DNA from: Merluccius polli
Taxonomy: Eukaryota > Chordata > Actinopteri > Gadiformes > Merlucciidae
NCBI GenBank assembly: GCA_030340625.1
Contig: JAOPHQ010000568.1
Coordinates: forward strand, 297,501 to 361,500
DNA: 64,000 nucleotides
Direction: 5' to 3'
The notes beneath the pieces were generated by a model, which saw nothing but the letters and a program-made list of their open reading frames with translations, made no database searches and had not been told where the DNA came from. This document shows, piece after piece, positions 1 through 13,132 of the stretch. Within the stretch, counting starts at the first letter, position 1, and each line of letters opens with the position of its first letter. A program made the position numbers and the translations under genes.

Positions 1-73
1 TCTAACAAAGTACTGTGTTCACATGGTGATGTGAACACAGATAATTCGTATTGCAATGTTTAAGTGCTGAAAT

Positions 74-78
<5 letters not shown>

Positions 79-104
<26 letters not shown>
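79..104. repeat. (GA)n microsatellite
   Basis: Uninterrupted GA dinucleotide run. The flanks (1-437) are AT-rich and show no recognisable gene or element. Confidence 0.95.
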
Positions 105-437
105 CCAGTTTGTAGTCCTGTATGAAATGTATTTATTTTCACTTTAATTTTCATTGAGTCATCCAATAGAGATGGTTGGCACATACAGGGTTTTTATGCA
201 AATGAGCTGTCATGGGTGACATGATATCTTAAGCCTAAAGAACACAGATGCAAAATGATGTCGAATTTTGCGTCCAAAATACACTTCAGCCCTATAAGAA
301 GCAAGCAAAGAAGACAGCCAGGCTCCATTCGCGGTCCATGTGCTTTACTTCATTAAAACAATATGATTATATTTCGTTTTTGGCTCACGCTAAACATGTG
401 AACCCAAATTCACACTCTGTGTGCTTTGGGCTTAAAG

Positions 438-602
438 TAGTCTGGCTTACCAGATGTAGGTTGTTGGTATAAGCCTGCCCAAGCCTGCCATTGGGCGACT
501 GTAGTAGTTGCCCAGAATGATGATGAGTAGAGCCAGACCTTTCTCCAGCACTGGCACAGCGCTAAAATGAAGTGTGGAGATAGATCTGGCTATGCGAGAC
601 TA
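438..602. mobile_element. Short TIR element (MITE) with 9-bp TSD
   Basis: The ends are imperfect inverted repeats: TAGTCTGGCTTACCAGAT on the left, and TAGTCTCGCATAGCCAGAT when the right end is read backwards. The copy is flanked on both sides by GGCTTAAAG (429-437 and 603-611). It is 165 bp with no coding capacity. The same TAG...CTA termini and a 9-bp duplication occur at 5067-5601, so the two may be one family. A 9-bp TSD fits Mutator- or Merlin-like elements better than hAT (8 bp), but the superfamily is not established. Confidence 0.7.
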
Positions 603-2743
603 GGCTTAAAGGTACTCTGTGTAAGAAACAGAAATCCCTTCTCATGACTGGACCCTTCGGCCGTAAGTGAACTGCAGCCTGCTCGAGCTCGCGCATCGAG
701 AGCATTGGAAATACAAAGTAGCTACACAATACAAACTAATAATCAGTGGCGGATATTCATGGGAGCTAGGCTTAATCAAAAAGATCAGAACAAAATAAAC
801 TGTAATCATAAGAAAATCATTATTTTTGTCTCTGTGTCGGCTGAATTTATCTTCCTTTGTAGAAATGTATCAAGCGATGAAACAGTGCCCCTCTATGGTT
901 CGCGGGCAGTATAAAAAAGCCGACAACTTTTTCAGAAATCGCAGACTAAAGCCCTAGCTTGGAGGCAAATCATAGCGCGCTCCCGTGAGGGATGATCGCG
1001 TCGTGTCAACTGCTCCAGGCGCAATCTGAGATGCTGGGCGATGCCTCGCAGAGGCTCAGGAGATATCTGGACCTGTCTGGGAGTCCAACTCCTGTCGTGT
1101 GAAAGGTGTTGCGACCGGCAATGACAGCAGCGAGAGCCAATGAGAGCACAAGACATGGGCGAGAGGAAAACAAGGGTGCAATAATATAACACAATAATAT
1201 AGTTTCTATCAGAATAAATTGGCATACGTATAGTTTCTATCAGAATAAATTGGCATACACACAAGCTTTTTGGTTATTTGTAACAAAAACAAAGCACAGA
1301 CATGTCCCCTCTAACTCGTCTCCCCAACCATTCTCACCTCTATATTCGGTTCTTTGTCTTCCTTGATTTTTCGCTCAAAGCGCACAAACAACGCAAAATA
1401 TGTGAGAAGCTTGTTTTTGTGACTAAACATAGTTTGTCTGTGATTCCTCCCCTCTTGTAATGTGTGACCCCCTGTCGCCGATCAGTCAAGTAGTGTGAAA
1501 CCCACAACGACTCCGGTTTGATATTATCCAGCCCGACTCGCGTAGTGTGGGGGGGCACTGTGGCTGAGATTGGTGATTACGCTGGCAACAGCCAATGTGA
1601 TTTGAGGTCAAGAACGGCCAATGGGGTTTGAGGTCAAAAACGGCTGATGGGATGTAAAGTCAAGAGGCAGAAAAGTGGAATGAACTGGAAGTGCGTTCAC
1701 TGTTTACAAAAACAACAACTGCTTCAGTGTGAGTTGCCGTGTTCCTGCGAGATTTGGAGAGTTTTTAGAGAAGGCGTGGATAACGCATCTTCTCCCTCAA
1801 ACTGCCTTGGTGGAAAAGGGCAGTCGCCTAGTGTGGACCACCAACCTGAAGGCAAGTCAAGACTGAACGATAAGACCAGTCGTGTAGTATGGACTGCTGA
1901 AGTCTGCCCTGACATTATAAGTCACCAAGTGGGTAGGAAGCCCACACATTATTAGAAAATTAACCAATAAGCTTCAAGCTCAAATTTGACTGAACAGCCA
2001 GGCCACCAGGCCACCAGATTGTGTTGGCTTCAGACCACTCATCTTGGAGCAACGGCTAGACTATTTTTAGACAATTAGCTATTTTTTCTGCCGTCGCTTG
2101 CGGCTTCCTCACTCATATCGACCAGGAACCGCTACTGCTAATAATATGAAATAACTACACAATAATATGAACTGGCTAAATCTAGCTCTTCTTTATATAC
2201 TAGGGCACTCAGGAGCGCGCTTAAAAGTCACTTTCTTCCTTTCTCCCAGCAAAGCCATCCTGGGTTATATATAATTGAAGTCAGCCCACAGGCTGTTCTA
2301 GGCAACAGTGAGAGTCAGGAAGGTCTCATTCTATTAAGTGAAATGACATATATTCATATTGGCAAATTAAAGCGTATAGAATCCTACACATCATCCCTTT
2401 AACACACTTCGGCTTTTCCGCCTATTTTGCCTGCCTTACTTGTATCTTAAATAGTATACTATATCGTGTTCACTATATAGGGATTAGGGAATGAGTGAAC
2501 AAGTGAAGGACTTCGACAAGGACAAGGACAAGGACAGTCGGAGGGAGAGAGTTGAAAGACGGCAGAGAGGAAGAGACACGGAAGGACAGACAAATAGAAT
2601 GGAACATACGCTCTGAAATTCAGCCAGACTCAGAGATAGGAAGTGAGAGGACAATACTCAAAGCGAAAGCAGCAGCAAGACAAAAAGAAAAGCAATCATC
2701 TATATCCTGGCTGTAGAAATGATCACAGAAGGAGATGAAAGAA
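603..2743. other. No gene recognised
   Basis: No convincing coding region or bounded element. A 31-bp segment is tandemly duplicated at 1197-1259. Short reading frames here lack similarity I can recognise. Confidence 0.6.
1197..1259. repeat. Two-copy tandem duplication (about 31 bp)
   Basis: The string beginning tatagtttctatcagaataa occurs twice back to back, at about 1197 and 1229. Confidence 0.9.
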
Positions 2744-2837
2744 GGGGGGGGGGGAAAGATGGAAATAGGCTGTTCAGAAGGAAAAAGGCAGGTGGGAAAT
2801 TGGGGCTTTTTGTGCATCTTCATCTTCTCTACTTTCG

Positions 2838-2870
<33 letters not shown>

Positions 2871-2995
2871 AAGATGCATTTGTAAGTTGCGTGCACAAAC
2901 GTACACACACATCCACACACACACAGCCACATGCACAAGACATGCAAACACATAGATGAAACACACACACATACACACACACGCACACACACTCA
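2838..2995. repeat. CA-rich microsatellite cluster
   Basis: Several interrupted (CA)n runs. They create long artefactual Val/Cys or Thr/His frames on both strands. Confidence 0.9.
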
Positions 2996-3221
2996 GAAGG
3001 CGCAGGTCTTTGATAAGCAGTGTGGACGCCTACTTAACTGCTTGACTTTCATTTCTGGTGCTTTGGACACGAAGCGCCGGGCCCGCCTCCTTGATCTGCC
3101 CCCACGGTGTTAAATATTACATGTGCATTCATATTTAACACCGCCAAACCCTCCGCCAACAAGATGGAGAGCCAGATAATACACACGGCCAGGATCTTCT
3201 TGAACTGTAATTGCCCAGAGT

Positions 3222-3409
3222 TAATCTCTCTCTCTCTCTTTCTCTCTCTACCTCACTCTCTTCTTTCTCGCTCTGTCTTCCTCCCTCAACCAGGTTTTCT
3301 GTTTATGTACAGCGGCCTTTTGTTTTATATGTGTAATTGTGTCAAAGCTGTTATGTCCCATGTTTCTCTCTCTCTCTCTAGTTACAGTACATCTCTTCTT
3401 TCTCAGCGA

Positions 3410-3481
<72 letters not shown>
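3222..3481. repeat. CT-rich tract with pure (CT)n at about 3412-3481
   Basis: Polypyrimidine stretch ending in about 35 uninterrupted CT units. The apparent 176-codon frame over it (Leu/Ser repeats) is an artefact. Confidence 0.95.
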
Positions 3482-3483
<2 letters not shown>

Positions 3484-5030
3484 CTTTTTCTCCCTTATAT
3501 TAAGTTTAGACAGGTGTTCAGCTGTTCTGCTACTATACTGTACACTGTGGTTCACAGTTGTGGGCGTTTTCGTTTTGCTGTGCACAGTAGATTCCTTTTC
3601 TAACTTATGCAAAATCCCAAACTGGCATTTTCTTTAGAAGAAAGTCAAAAATGTGTGTCTAATCTCATTATGTAGTTTACAACTAACTATAGAGGAGCTC
3701 CGCAAGGAGGAAGAGAAGAAAGAAGATAAGGAAACAAAATTGTAGTTGCAGAAGAATCAAGGGAATAGACAGAAACATAGATTCAGGATGCTGACAAAAC
3801 TGCAGTGAGCGAGTGAGCGCAGAAGGAGAAAACGGAGAGAGAGAGAGAATTATTAAACCGAGAGGGGAATGCCTTCGGGATCCGACCGCGGATATTTGTT
3901 TAATTTTATGGGTTGCCGGGGGCAACACTTCCTGTTTAAATACCCTTAAGTGATGGTTTGGGTCATTATACATATGCAATAAAGGTTAAATTAAACCTCT
4001 GACACTTGAAAAAAGGCATTTCCATTTAAACGGGTAATACATTACATATACAACACATATTTTATGGATTCTTAGGATGCTAAATATTCCTATTCATACC
4101 TTGTTCTTTGCCTAAGTAAGTCACTACATAGCCCTGCAAATAACCTGTTTTGTGTCTACTGACTGCAGTGACCAACAGCATTACGAGGAATTTCTATCGA
4201 TATGTATATAAAAACCTATCATTTAAGACAATAAACGATATCCCTCTGAATAACATTAACTGGGCCCATTACCACTGCACCACTCACTTAAGGAACACAA
4301 TGATCCAAATGCACAGTTCATTTAAAAGCAAAGAGGGCATGTTGCGGCTAAATAGATGAATTATCACCACATTGTGATGGTGCTGCGCTCTGACACACAG
4401 AGCCAGAACGCATTGCGTATTCATCTCTAATCCGGGGCACTAGTCTCCTCGTGTGGCTGTTTTATGTATTAATCATGACGTGGAAAATGCGGTGGAGATA
4501 CTGATGAATTCATAATGTCCCCGGTTTCAGTTGATGGCGTTGCTGTGTGTTTCCATTGGCTGTTCCCCTGCTAAGGTGGAGGGACGGAAGCCATGTCTCC
4601 TCTTGTCTTGTGTTTGTGTCTCTTTGTCTTTACCTGTGTCTCAGTGTTAAGGTTTTTTAACTGGATGGTGGTACTGAGGTGTAAAAGCGGAGGAAGGAGC
4701 CACAGCAAAACAAAAGGAATGTGTGCATATATGTTTAATTCAGTAGCAAAACTAAATGATGTACATGATTACCATTAAACTCGTGTGCAGCCACCTCCTA
4801 CACGTTCCCCCTGAAGACCCAAAACAATAATACACACAGCCCAGTATATGTACACCCTGGTTCAGAATATTAACAATAAAAAAGGGGAGGGGGGGGGGTT
4901 ATAAGATAACATTAAAGTTTGCCCTTGCTATCGTATTTAGGCTTGCTACACTGTAAACCTGTTCTGCATGTAAAACACATGTCATTTACAGACAGGCTAA
5001 CAATACAATACAATACGATACACCCCACTG
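3482..5030. other. No gene recognised
   Basis: Unassigned AT-rich sequence with a short poly-G run near 4887. No element boundaries or coding similarity seen. Confidence 0.6.
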
Positions 5031-5066
5031 TGTACATCCAGGGCTTAGCCCAGAGGGGGGTCTGGG

Positions 5067-5601
5067 TAGCCTAGAACTCTAGACACCCCCTAGCGGCAGC
5101 AAATTTATTTGGCAGCTAGTGTAGGTCTAGCAAAGCTCCGTCCGCTTTTTGGTGCTGGAAACACCAAGTGTGTCTTGTATGTCTGACCAATCACAGCCTG
5201 AGGGGCGGAGTCGAAAGCCGGGCTACCTAATGACGACAGAAATGCGACGGTTCTGTGTTAGAGGTAAACAATGGCTGCTGCTGCTGGCGAACGGCTGTCT
5301 TTCCACTCGGCTTTGGCCGCGACTCTTCAAGACTTGAAGTTAACATTTTATTTGAGAAAAGAACAAAGAACGGCACTGAAGTCTTTCCTCGAAAATAAAT
5401 ATGTATTCGGAGTTTTGATTAATTACGTAGTCAGAGCCGTCGCTCTGACTACGTCACCTTCTTCGTTGCTCTGATTGGTTGTAGCGCTATCCTATTGCGT
5501 GCAGAGGGAACTTGAAAGACAACCGTTTATCCCGCCCACACTGCCAATGGAGCTGAGCCAGACCTTACATCTTTCTGATGTAGGTCTGGCTTGCCAGGCT
5601 A
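5067..5601. mobile_element. Nested TIR element with 9-bp TSD
   Basis: The element starts TAGCCTAGAA and ends CCAGGCTA. It is flanked by a perfect 9-bp duplication GGGTCTGGG at 5058-5066 and 5602-5610. The subterminal parts contain partly matching GTAGGTCTGGC and GTAGGTCTAGC blocks in opposite orientation. It lies inside another element (5039-6034). It carries a short protein-like segment (5271-5418). Confidence 0.75.
5271..5418 (+). pseudogene. RecQ-helicase-like N-terminal fragment carried by a MITE
   Basis: An ATG in good context opens a frame starting MAAAAGERLSFHSALAATL and reaching ...VFGVL about 49 codons in. This resembles the N-terminus of RecQ-like helicase sequences that are repeated in fish genomes, where a Walker A loop would come next. 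Here the match stops just before that loop, so no ATP-binding site is present and no enzyme could be made. The frame itself continues to 5474 with unrelated residues. The fragment sits inside the TSD-bounded element 5067-5601, so it is either a relic of the element's own larger ancestor or a capture. Family recognition is from memory of the motif only. Confidence 0.45.
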
Positions 5602-6453
5602 GGGTCTGGGGGTTCTCCCCCCGAAAATTTTGAATTTCTAAGATTCGATTTCCTGCATTCTAGTCCATTTTAGGGTGACCTGCTGGACATTTGCAAATCC
5701 TAAATCCCTTCTAATTCATAGCCTACATTTTCAGTTGCAGGGCCTATAATGTTTAGAATGTATATGAATCTATCTGTTGGCGGCCATGACTATTTATTAT
5801 ACAGTCTATGGTTGGCGGAATTCTATTGTTCTTGTTGTGGCGGGTTGAAATAGTCTGAGGGAAATTAAGGTTTTTGTTGTTGACAATTATTTGCCCAGTA
5901 ATAAGGCTTAATGTAATGTGTAGGGAACATGGTGTCAGGGTTGTCATAACTTCAAAAGCTTAAAAAAGATCCGGGGCTTTTCAAGTGAGATTCGGGGCTT
6001 CCGCCCCGAAAGCCACCCCCTCGCTCCGCCCCTGATACACCCCTTCCCTTAGTTGAACTTGATCAGTCCAATAACCACTGATTAAACCCCCAGGAGGGAC
6101 TGTGTGCTGTTCTCTCACACTAAACTGTTCAGTTCAAAGTATTATACAATATAACCAAAACATATAATTGTTTTCCATAGCATGCCAGCGAACACCAGTA
6201 TTGAAATTTATGAGCAAAATACTTCCTTTTGTACTGACCACTTTTCTTATAATTACATTATATTAATATTTGTCCCCCCCACACACCGTGGGAAAATCTT
6301 GATGCTAGCTTCATTGCATAGGATGTTAGGTCATATCTGACGCAAGTTTCCTGGACCTTCATAACAACACTTGGACAAAACATCAACAATATTTTCTGGT
6401 TTTAATAAGGTCATGTCAAAAATATTCTGGTGTTAAGTTGCCTTGGTTCAGAA

Positions 6454-6639
6454 TAGGGGTGCGGCCGAGTACTCCAGTAATCGACTGCTCGCTGGCAGTG
6501 TCAAAATCAATTAGAAAACTTTTTTTTTTACGCTATTTTGGACAGAAACAAACCGTGAGGAGAGCCAACAGTAGTGAAACACATTTGGACAAACTAACTG
6601 GTAATCGTTTAGAGAAAATCAGAAATATTCCCACCCCTA
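6454..6639. mobile_element. hAT MITE, 186 bp
   Basis: Inverted ends TAGGGGTGCGGCC and CCCACCCCTA, bounded by a perfect 8-bp TSD GTTCAGAA (6446-6453 and 6640-6647). The TSD length is diagnostic of hAT. No coding content. Confidence 0.8.
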
Positions 6640-6954
6640 GTTCAGAAATGTTCAAACAAAATTATATAGCTATAACCAGGGGTTAAATTGGGATTTGTTA
6701 TGTGGGGGGGCTCTACCTAGGGGGGTCCGGGGGTATGTGCCCCCGGGAGAAAATTTTGAAAAATAAACCATTAAATGGCACTTTCTGGAGAGTTTTGTGC
6801 AAAGAAATGGAGAAATTGAGTCTTACATGATATGTGCAAAACTAGAAGGTTTAGCGCCTATTGTGCATTGTTTTAGCATCAACAGGTATTAGGGCATGTA
6901 GCATTTACATTAGGCTACTGTTAATCAGCCATCACTTGATTACACATTATAACC

Positions 6955-7415
6955 TTGTTATGAATATTAATATTCATATAAAATAGAGGAAGCACTAAAA
7001 TACAATACAAAGTGGTGTGTCTTATTCTTAGGCTTTAGATTTACAATTGGATACTGGTTTGGAGTCACTGGGTCACATGGCATGGAAGCTATTGAAAGAA
7101 CAGTATCATTTCTGAATATTAATATTAATATAAAATAGAGGAAGCACTAAAATACAATACAAAGTGGTGTGTCTTATTCTTAGGCTTTAGTTGTACAATT
7201 GGATACCGGTTTGGAGTCACTGGGTCACATGGCATGGAAGCTATTGAAAGAACAGTATCATTTCTGAATATTAATATTCATATAAAATAGAAGAAGCACT
7301 AAAATACCATGAAAAGTGGTGTGTCTTATTCTTAGGGTTTACTTTTACAATTGGATACTGGTTTGGAGTCACTGGGTCACATGGCATGGAAGCTATTGAA
7401 AGAAATATGATAATT
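6955..7415. repeat. Tandem repeat, unit about 150-157 bp
   Basis: Units begin with GAATATTAATATTCATATA and contain TTGGATACTGGTTTGGAGTC. Copies start near 6962, 7117 and 7267. A further partial copy resumes at about 7961-8060, on the far side of the inserted LTR fragment. Confidence 0.85.
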
Positions 7416-7424
7416 CCTGCATAT

Positions 7425-7961
7425 TGTGGCGACCGGTGCGGGAGGAATGAGACAGGAGGCCAGGGTTACATGTTTACGCAACTCCCGTGCCCCATACACC
7501 GCACGACCCCGGGAGTTGCCTTTATTTGTACACCACCACACAGACAGAATCACGGCACACCTGACGAACACCACTAGCACTCTCACTCACGGTCCAACCC
7601 CTACCCGAGATGCATCCCCCAGAACCCCTTGCGCAAGAAGGCCCCCATAGGGGGCATGGCCGTGATCGCCACACAGCTCCCCCCTGAGGGGTCAGTCGTC
7701 CCCGACAACCCCCTCACCCGACACATAGTCCCTCAATTGTTCCTCGAGCCGGCGGCGTCGGCTAGGCCGCTGGGGCGAAGTCCAGGCCTGGAACCCTCCT
7801 CTCCGTCCTCTTCCTGCTCGCAGTAGTCCGCCCGTCGGACGTGAGATCGGGAGGCACCGGTCGTCTGCAGGCTGGTTTGGTCGGAACGCTCTCGTTCCGC
7901 CCGCTCCGTCTCGTCCTCGCAGCACCGAGGTTCGTGGCCTGGAGGTCCCGCAGGCTGCGGG
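7425..7961 (-). mobile_element. Ty3/gypsy fragment: 3' LTR plus the end of pol, minus strand
   Basis: Read on the minus strand, 7673-7425 is a 249-bp LTR starting TGTGGCGATC, ending GGTCGCCACA and containing AATAAA. Just upstream (7674 onward) is a purine-rich tract (GGGGGGAGCTG). Before it is a short coding tail with ...LEEQLRDYVSGEG..., resembling the C-terminus of a gypsy polyprotein. The rest of the element is missing. The insertion also removed part of one tandem-repeat unit. No TSD was found. Confidence 0.65.
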
Positions 7962-8489
7962 AAAGTGGTGTGTCTTATTCTTCGGGTTTAATAATACAAT
8001 TAGATACTGGTTTGGAGTCACTGGGTCACATGACATGGAAACTATTGCAAAACTGCAAGTATTTTGTATTGATATATTTATATATCAATGATATATTTTA
8101 TAGTAATTTATTGACGGTCCCTAAATCAGTTTCCAGCGATTCACCGCGAGGCTCTGCGAGGTGCGCGAACCGTTCTCCTGCTGCTATTGCCGGGCAAACC
8201 TCCGTGAAGTCGCGGCTGGAACTGGACTGAATATCCGTCGAATATCCAACCTAAAACTAACTTCACCGCGGTAGGCTACTCGTGTTCCGATTGTTCTCAT
8301 CTCAGCTCCGCTGAGCCAAATAGAAATTCCATTTGAAAAACAACGTTCATTTATTGTCGGAAATATCATATTTTCAAAAGCATTACTTTCATCCAAAGCA
8401 TTACTTTCATCAAATTTTATGTGACATTTCCAGTACGCAACTGACTGCAGGCAGGCTAGCCCCGGCCCAATTTAACCACTGGCTATAAC

Positions 8490-9112
8490 TGTAGCTACTA
8501 CTCAAGTCCCTAGAGGTTGCTAATGGGAAAACATACATAGTACAGGTTTAAGTCTACGTTGTAACTAAGTTGGTGAATTTAATTATAATAATTATTTAAT
8601 GATAGCCTGCATTTGAACATGCATTAGACTGGTGCAACAGGCAGCAGGGTCCTGTCCCTCTACTGCGTCTTGCAAGAGGTGGAACCCAACAGCTAGGAGA
8701 CCCTCTGTGCTTGTATGCTAATGACTTGTCTTAGGATGGAGAGGGCATATTTGTATTATTAAGTTGCAGATGGCCAACATCCTTATACACAGGACAGCAT
8801 TTAAAGAATACAGGAAAACTGTTGAACACGTCCTCCGCGCCTCAACCTCCTCGTCCGTCCTGACCCCCACCCAAAAGGTGAAAAGATTAGCAAACAGACG
8901 TGCTGGACAGAGAGAGATGAAAATGAAAGAAATGAATAGAAAAAATATAGTTTCTGTTAATGAAATAACACATTTTGTTATGTATGTCTTATGTGGTGGA
9001 TGAGGTGTCATATTCACATACACACTCACAATTTGAAGCACGTTGGGTGCCTTGAAAAAATAACTAGATAAATGCAATTCATTCTTATTATTGTTTTGTT
9101 AAATTGTATTGT

Positions 9113-9153
<41 letters not shown>

Positions 9154-9256
9154 CATGTGCTGCCCTGGGAATCGGCAGCCCATGGAGCCAGCCTCCTGTA
9201 GACAGGAGCCCAGGGTGCTTTTATATATCCAACTGGATGGATTTACACGGCTTAGG

Positions 9257-9295
<39 letters not shown>

Positions 9296-10082
9296 CTAAA
9301 TGATGTCCTGGAGGGGGCCCATCAGAAACACCCCTCTCCCAAGCCGCCGAGGGAGGAGATCCATGGTCAGTGGGGTGGTGGTGGAGGGTGTGTGGCTTTG
9401 AATTGGTGATAAAGACACTCTGCTGCTGTCATATGCTGCCGGTGCTGGAATGACCCACAGGCGCCAAGCCAAAAGGGGGACTGACGGGCCTGTATATGTG
9501 CACAATTACACAAAACATTTCACAATCTCTGGCGCCGCTCACAGACACAAACACACATGCGATGACTGAGGGAGGACGACTAAAAGAGGAAAAAACATTG
9601 TAATTAAAATGGTACCATGAGGACATTTATCTTCATGAAGCGTGCTTCCCAAGATGTGTGCTTTACTGTGCTGGACCAGAATGCCATTTGGCTTCGCTTT
9701 TCCAGTTATGATTATCTTCTTTTCTCTTTTTTGTGAATGGCACCTCTCCAGTAACCAGTGTTGACTGATGGCTATTACTACACAGAGCAGTAATGTTGAC
9801 AGTTCAACCGGGCAGCAAATCATTACTCCATCACTCTGGCATGGCCCTAATCGCCCTGTCACATTTCCCTCGTCTTGGCCAGTTTAAACGCAAGCGTCAG
9901 TTTATTGACATCATTTATATGGATAAAGAGTCCTTACACAGTTACCTCTTGGCTTGTGTGTGACTCAACATATCATATGCACAAACACACACACACATGC
10001 ACACACTCACCTTTAATACCCCATTAGCACCCTGCCAAGTCTTTGAATTATTCATGAATCATGACACATTCATGCTGTAGGT
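8490..10082. other. No gene recognised; two TG microsatellites
   Basis: (TG)n runs lie at about 9115-9149 and 9258-9291. The rest is unassigned. Frames through the TG runs are artefacts. Confidence 0.65.
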
Positions 10083-11214
10083 TAGGGTTTCTCAACGGGG
10101 GCGGTCGTGGAATGGAGGGGGGCTTTGACAAAAAAACTTAAAATGGGGGCATTAAGAGTTAAAAGGGGGGATAAAATCCTGGTATTTATCACATTACATG
10201 CAGCGAATAATCTCTGTTTTGAGTTAAATGTTTTGAGTTGAAAGTGCGACGCAGCAAAGGCCATGATTGGATAAACATTAATGGAACATATTTCTAGCTT
10301 CTTATTGGCTGAGCTTGTCAGCCCAGCCATAGCAGTAGTTCCATACCCACATTTTCGGGAGTCGATCTAACAATCTGATTTAAGCAATTTGAAAATAAAA
10401 CAATCGGTTGGTTTGAGTTTTTATTATTATTGTCATCTTGTTGAAAACAGGTAGCCTGGCTCCGCCCGCCTCCGTACTTCCGCTCAATTTTCATTTCACT
10501 TCAGTACTAAGGTCTGGCGATGCTACTATGTTAGAACGATTTCTTTTCCCTCAAATGTGCCTTCCAATCAGCGAACAGGAGGCGCGGCCTGAGAACAGTG
10601 ACGTAGAGGTTGTGCGCGAATTTCAGTTATTGAGCGGAAGTACGGAGGCGGGCGGAACCAGGCTAATGCTAATGCTCACTGCATCTGCCGTTTGTATACT
10701 GCGCGCAACGTGGTTTTTGGCGCATGAAATACGTCACGACCAAACGTTAGCGATTGGTTAAGGCAGATCCAGAGTGGCACTGGGCAGAGCCAATAGGTTT
10801 TAAACTTCAACAGCACCCGCCTTCAAGTGAGAAATCGTTTGTCTCTACAGCACTGCTAAACCTTTAGTATGAATGAAATGAGTACGAAGGTCTAGTTAGG
10901 ACTAGGCTAGAAAACAGGTAGGTTGGCTATGATCTGTCGTTGCAGAGAAAGTTCCCGTTTCGCAATGTTTCTCTGCAGCAAACTATCAACAGTGAGATCA
11001 GTGTCAAACAATAAAGCTTGAATTGAATAAACATCCCATTGCTACAGTAGTACGCAAAATGTCCCCCCTTACGAATACAACATTTAAATAAAACACAAAA
11101 CTCCATATACCCATAGACTATCGGTCTCCATTTACTGTAATATGGGTGGGGGGTGATGGACCGCCAAAGTTAACCCTGAAGGAGCGATGATGGAAAAAAG
11201 ATTGAGAACCCCTG
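10083..11214. mobile_element. Non-autonomous hAT-type element, about 1.1 kb
   Basis: The left end TAGGGTTTCTCAA and right end TTGAGAACCCCTG are inverted repeats of the common hAT type. The flanks are CTGTAGGT and CTGTAATG, an imperfect 8-bp TSD. The interior contains an unrelated inverted-repeat insert at 10449-10668 and no transposase. Confidence 0.6.
10449..10668. mobile_element. Nested inverted-repeat MITE
   Basis: The arm TAGCCTGGCTCCGCCCGCCT and its complement at the right end (through GGAACCAGGCTA) are about 35 bp each, enclosing about 150 bp. The flanking bases do not match, so no TSD supports the boundaries. The termini resemble those at 5067-5601. Confidence 0.55.
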
Positions 11215-11385
11215 CTGTAATGAATGAAGAGACGGGGGGGGGGGGGAAAAAATAGAAGAAGAGTGGATGTAGAGTGGAGAAAAAGGAAAAGCAGGGCAGG
11301 GCAGAATTAATATAAGAGAATAAGAGAAGAAAAGGAGGGAAAAACAGTGGAGGAGAGGCTGTGAGTGTTTTGGTAACTGAACAAG

Positions 11386-12565
<1,180 letters not shown>

Positions 12566-12573
12566 GCAGTAAT

Positions 12574-12747
12574 CAGAGCCGTTTCTAGCTATATGCCCCC
12601 CCCCCCCCCCCCCCCGCCCCCGTCGGCCCTAGGTCCGGGTGGGTTATGATCGCGCACGCACCCCCCCCCCCCCCGTCGGCCGTGACAAAATAGGGGCCTC
12701 AAAATTGTATCTCGCCTAGGGCCCCCAAACAGCTAGAAACGGTACTG
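12574..12747. mobile_element. hAT MITE with GC-rich core
   Basis: TIRs CAGAGCCGTTTCTAGCT and AGCTAGAAACGGTACTG, with a perfect 8-bp TSD GCAGTAAT (12566-12573 and 12748-12755). The centre has long poly-C runs around CTAGGTCCGGGTGGGTTATG, a module that recurs in other MITEs of this window. Confidence 0.9.
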
Positions 12748-12842
12748 GCAGTAATTGTTTGGCACATTTAGTTTCTTGTTATTTTTATGACTCATACTTA
12801 GGCCTATGTATCTTGTTTTCACATAATGTCTTGTCTTGTTAA

Positions 12843-13128
12843 AGGGGACCTATTTCACCACCAGGTGTGAGTGTGATTAGCCATTACAAGCCATTTCAAA
12901 ATCTACCCTCTACGTGACCTCACAAGTGGGAGTGTCCACCCAGATGTGTGATGGATAGATCAGCCTATCAGTTGGTACAGTCCACTGGGTAGGCTGTTAC
13001 AGGCTGATCTATCTGTCTATCACATCTGGGTGGACACTCCCACGTGTGATGATGTCACTGTAGGGTAGATTTTGAAATGGCTTGTAATGGCTAATCACAC
13101 TCACACCTGGTGGTGAAATAGGTCCCCT
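12843..13128. mobile_element. Palindromic MITE with TTAA TSD (Kolobok or piggyBac type)
   Basis: Two long arms starting AGGGGACCTATTTCACCACC are inverted around a short spacer near 12975, so nearly the whole 286 bp is a hairpin. It is flanked by TTAA at 12839-12842 and 13129-13132. TTAA duplication is shared by Kolobok and piggyBac; the AGGGG terminus favours Kolobok. Confidence 0.85.
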
Positions 13129-13132
13129 TTAA

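Larger units (their letters stand above)
5039..6034. mobile_element. Probable hAT-type non-autonomous element, host of the 5067-5601 insertion
   Basis: The left end reads CAGGGCTTAGCCC and the right end is CTCCGCCCCTG, a pattern typical of fish hAT MITEs. The sequence just outside the right end (ATACACCC) also occurs 12 bases before the left end, at about 5018-5027, so the left terminus may be misplaced. Removing the nested 535-bp insertion joins the two halves. There is no coding region. Family assignment is inference from the termini. Confidence 0.45.
6677..8481. mobile_element. Non-autonomous hAT element with internal tandem repeats
   Basis: The termini CAGGGGTTAAATTGGG and CCCAATTTAACCACTG are near-perfect inverted repeats. 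They are flanked by a perfect 8-bp TSD GCTATAAC (6669-6676 and 8482-8489). The interior holds about four copies of a 150-157-bp unit and a gypsy LTR fragment that landed inside the array. No transposase is visible. Confidence 0.85.

Noticed and set aside
7841..8230. 129-codon plus-strand frame
   Set aside because: It runs across the junction of the gypsy LTR fragment and the hAT tandem repeat, so it is a chance fusion.
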